From Anaeromyces robustus (taxonomy: Eukaryota; Neocallimastigomycota; Neocallimastigomycetes; Neocallimastigales; Neocallimastigaceae), in NCBI GenBank assembly GCA_002104895.1, contig MCFG01000240.1, positions 1 to 10,000 of the forward strand: a stretch of 10,000 nucleotides of DNA. The letters are read 5' to 3'. The position numbers and the translations under genes are program-made. The notes under the pieces are model-generated. The model saw only the letters and a list, made by a program, of their open reading frames with translations. It had not been told where the DNA came from and ran no database searches. Below, piece after piece: positions 7,420 through 10,000 of this stretch (the stretch's first letter is position 1; each line of letters starts with the position of its first letter).

Positions 7420-8088
7420 AACTTTTATCCTAATATTTTAACTGAAGAATGTATTAAAGAAGATAAAAATTCAGAATATAATGTTTATGCTCCTGAAATA
7501 AAAATTAGTAATTATAAAAAATCAAAAAAAAAAAAAAAAATACCAAAATTTCTATAATGATCCTGATAAATCAAAATATTTTCCAATATGTAACAGAATT
7601 CCTTAATATAATGATATTCTTCAACTGTTACTTCAGCATTATTATTTAATATATCAGAATGATGAAAATAATGAATTATGTCTGTTTTCTTCTTATTTAA
7701 TTACACGAGGTGGTGATAGTGAAATTCTTTATGATACATGCATATCAAAAGGAAAAAAAACTTATTTATATTATATTTTATATAAATTTTCTGGAAAAAA
7801 AAGATAAAAATTTAAAATTTTTTTAATAGAAAAAATTATAAAAAAAAAGGTAAGGTAATAATAATGAAAATAATAATAAAAATTTAAAATTTTTTTTAAT
7901 AAAAAAAATTATAAAAAAAAAGGTAAAGTAATAATAATGAAAATAATAATAAAAATAATAATAATTCATGTAAATGATAATGATGATAATAAAAAAGGAG
8001 GAAGATAAATATAAAAAATTTTTGAAGATAGAGAAAATTTTATATAAAAATAAGAATCTAATAAAAATAGTAAAAATAAAATAAAATA
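7420..8088 (+). pseudogene. Broken gene of unrecognised (faintly ankyrin-like) protein
   Basis: Coding signal runs through several frames. Frame a (7420-7540) reads NFYPNILTEECIKEDKNSEY and on to VYAPEIKISNYKKS, entering a 17-A run at 7524-7540. Beyond the run the signal continues one frame over from 7541: YQNFYNDPDKSKYFPICNRI, then an in-frame TAA at 7604-7606 (a CAA Gln codon would differ by one base). It stays open for 66 codons to the TAA at 7805, including SSYLITRGGDSEILYDTC and a YLYYILYKFSG helix. After further shifts come Asn-rich (GNNNENNNKN, NDNDDNKKGG) and EEDKYKKFLKIEKILYKN pieces. G/C and residue variety (W-less, but C, G, R, P, H, Q) exceed the flanks. The spacing of LITRGG, ILYDTCISKGKK and YILYKFSG is loosely like ankyrin repeats, which I offer only as a guess. 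No start codon was found; the upstream microsatellite may have replaced the 5' end. Alternative: an assembly error in the A-run, although that would not explain the internal stop. Confidence 0.6.
7806..7950. repeat. 72/73-bp tandem duplication inside the broken gene
   Basis: The segment from AAAAATTTAAAATTT to GAAAATAATAAT at 7806-7877 is repeated directly at 7878-7950. The copies differ by one T in a T-run and two G-to-A changes (ATAGAAA to ATAAAAA, GGTAAGG to GGTAAAG). Each copy carries GGTAA(G/A)(G/T)-AATAATAATGAAAATAATAAT, which reads GNNNENNNKN in one frame of the first copy. Such near-identity implies a recent event. Confidence 0.85.
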
Positions 8089-8655
8089 AAAATTTTAATA
8101 AATAATACTACAAATAAATAATAAATCTAAATATGAAATAATTTATATGTTGAGCTATTATATAAATATACTTCTATATTATATACTTATATAACACTTT
8201 GTTGACATATCATATATATATAATAAATTATTTTACTTCTTACTTTTTCCAAGTATCAGAATAGTGTTATTACTATACAATATAGAATCATATTTAAAAA
8301 ATAAATGTCAAGAATCATCAATAATATAATTAGTTATTATTATCAGGAATTAAATCAATTTTTTTTTTTAGATAAATTTTCATAATTTATAATAATTTTT
8401 TTTGAATTATATTCTCTTTTTAAATGAAAAATAATTGTTTCACATTATTAATGATTTGAAAGTATGCATATACATCATTTTAAATATTTTTTTTATTAAA
8501 AGGTTTAATTAATTTAATAGTCTCATATATGTCATGTATTAATAATATACATATTTATATTTCCATTATTTATATGAAAATTCAATAAAAGAACTTTTAA
8601 ATTTTAATATATTATTTAATAATAATAATTTACTTATATTATTATTATTATTATA

Positions 8656-8700
<45 letters not shown>

Positions 8701-8701
8701 T
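8656..8701. repeat. (ATT)n microsatellite
   Basis: About 15 ATT units, preceded by a shorter ATT run at 8638-8653 and separated from it by a TATAATTAT interruption. Confidence 0.95.
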
Positions 8702-9194
8702 AAAAATATATTAATAAATTAAATATATCTATAAATGATATTAAAAAATTTTTCTTACCTTAATTTTATTTTATTTTATTTTTTATTTTATTTAATATTT
8801 ATTAATAAAATACGATTTATAATGAATGATCATCTTTATTCAAAATTATCATAAAATAAATTAAGCTTTTATTTTTATTTCATTTTATTAATATATATAT
8901 TTTTTTAAAAATATAAAATAATAAAAATTATTTTTTATTATATATTTTTATATACATACTCATTATAATTTTTATCTATATTTTATTATGAAAAATAAAA
9001 AAAAAATTATTTTAACATTAGAATTCTTTTTAAACATAAATATTTAATTTAATATTATATATCAATTTTTTAAACATTACAGTAATATAAAAATTTTTGT
9101 TTATAGAAATAATATAAATAAAATTTTTAATTAAAAAAAGAAAAAGAAAAAAAAAATATATATATATATATGTAAAGATAATAATTAATTATTT

Positions 9195-9210
9195 AAAGTT
9201 TTTAAACTTT
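9195..9210. repeat. Short hairpin AAAGTTT-TT-AAACTTT
   Basis: Two perfect 7-base arms flank a two-base loop, and a further TAAAGTTTTA lies 30 bases downstream. It is small and may be chance. Confidence 0.4.
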
Positions 9211-9391
9211 AGTGATTTTACCATATTTCATTAATTTATTTAAAGTTTTATTAATTTCTATGGTGATGGTGATGTAACAGAAAAAAAATTTTTTTAATAT
9301 TAAAAATAAAATAAATGTTGTATTACAATAATTATAATAATAATAATATATATATATATATACATATAAAATTTATTAAAATAATATATAT

Positions 9392-9424
9392 ATAATTTTT
9401 TAATAATATATATTAAAAAATTAT
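9392..9424. repeat. Perfect 14-bp hairpin with 5-base loop
   Basis: ATAATTTTTTAATA (9392-9405) and TATTAAAAAATTAT (9411-9424) are exact reverse complements around ATATA. Being all A/T, it is close to what this composition can give by chance. Confidence 0.5.
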
Positions 9425-9625
9425 TGAATGATAATTTTTTTTTTTTATTTTTAAACATATTGAAAAAAAAAAATAATGATACTTTTTATTTTTTTTTCTG
9501 TATTTATTTATTTATTTATTAATTTATTTACTTTAACGGAAAAATCATGTATAAATTCTATATTTAAATTTAAAATTAAAAAAAAAAAAAAATTAATTAA
9601 AAAAGTTGGTAATTAGATATGAAAA

Positions 9626-9689
9626 ATGAATACGATAATGTTACAACCTTTATTAAAAATTTTATTATTTTTAAATTTTTCATTTTCAC

Positions 9690-9700
<11 letters not shown>
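9626..9700 (+). CDS. Possible signal-peptide exon of a broken or spliced secreted protein
   Basis: This 24-codon ATG-to-TAA frame begins MNTIMLQPLLKILLF and ends in LNFSFSHAI. It has the layout of a secretory signal peptide: a short polar start, a Leu/Ile/Phe core of about 12 residues, then polar residues with Ser-His-Ala as a plausible -3 to -1 cleavage motif. It stops just before the poly-Asn tract, and the overlapping ORF at 9690-9866 carries on in another frame, one base over. Either one indel split a single gene, or this is a chance frame in T-rich DNA, which often reads as hydrophobic. The A-rich leader before it resembles that of the two solid genes. Confidence 0.25.
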
Positions 9701-9866
<166 letters not shown>

Positions 9867-10000
9867 TTTCATCATTATATTATTTTATGTAAAACATTTA
9901 ACAGTGAATCTAATTCATTAAATAATATATTGATTATATATTATTACAAAAAGAGTACAGTTATAAATTATAAACTATAAAAATGGAATGATTTATTATA
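9867..10000. other. Right edge, no gene called
   Basis: This short stretch is less repetitive than average. It contains readable pieces such as NSESNSLNNILIIYY in one plus frame (about 9905-9950), but stops lie on both sides. It may belong to a gene that continues beyond the window. Confidence 0.4.

Larger units (their letters stand above)
8100..9600. other. Gene-free AT-rich stretch with weak minus-strand coding echo
   Basis: Nothing here can be called a gene. Between 8233 and 8533 the minus strand shows pieces that read like protein (DIYETIKLIKPFNKKN; NDVYAYFQIINNVKQLFFI; HLFFKYDSILYSNNTILIL), but stops and shifts at A-runs separate them. The rest contains (ATT)n, AT dinucleotide runs (9157-9171, 9348-9361), long A/T homopolymers and small hairpins. 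Confidence 0.5.

Noticed and set aside
7590-7636. Possible 47-bp intron (GTAACA...CTTCAG) removing the in-frame stop of the broken gene
   Set aside because: Removing it changes the frame, and the joined sequence stops within about ten codons, whereas the unspliced frame continues sensibly for 66 codons past the stop.

Overview
The window is about 10 kb of extremely AT-rich eukaryotic nuclear DNA. It is packed with A/T homopolymers, tri-, tetra- and pentanucleotide microsatellites (ATT, ATTT, TATTA, TTTTA, TAAC) and small inverted repeats. Two clean intron-less reading frames stand out as islands of higher G/C and normal amino-acid composition. This compositional style matches anaerobic gut fungi (Neocallimastigomycota) best. 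An amoebozoan such as Dictyostelium, or another very AT-rich protist, cannot be excluded from sequence alone. No bacterial features, rRNA, tRNA, transposase or CRISPR array were seen.

Layout: 1-2288 is a gene-free AT desert with an (ATTT)n array, a 245-bp (TATTA)n array, TAAC repeats, and an 84-bp inverted repeat at 1455-1538. At 2289-3161 (+) and 3923-4705 (-) lie two tail-to-tail genes of about 290 and 260 codons. Aligned by eye, the products share several motif blocks in the same order, so they are divergent paralogs of one unrecognised helical, charged, probably cytosolic family. The 760 bp between them is A-rich on the left and T-rich on the right. Each half is therefore A-rich on the coding strand of its neighbouring gene, and both genes also have a long A-tract about 100 bp upstream of the ATG.

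4706-7148 is again gene-free: a T-tract block upstream of the minus-strand gene, a nested palindrome (5005-5078), a 300-bp (AAAT)n compound array, a 22-bp tandem repeat, an isolated TGACGTCA site and a 34-bp tandem duplication. At 7149-7376 lies a 228-bp (TTA)/(TTG) microsatellite. It is followed by a broken gene (about 7420-8088, +) whose coding signal crosses frameshifts at A-runs and in-frame stops, and which carries a 72-bp tandem duplication near its 3' end. From 8100 to 9600 nothing is supportable beyond repeats, small hairpins and a weak minus-strand coding echo (about 8233-8533). At the right edge, 9626-9866 holds a possible small secreted protein: a signal-peptide-like 24-codon ORF overlaps, in another frame, an ORF with 39 consecutive Asn codons ending in KKSNSTGNF. 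It may be a broken or unspliced gene.

The clearest biology here is the convergent paralog pair. Its function is unknown, and nothing visible links it to a pathway. No complete new multi-gene system is visible.
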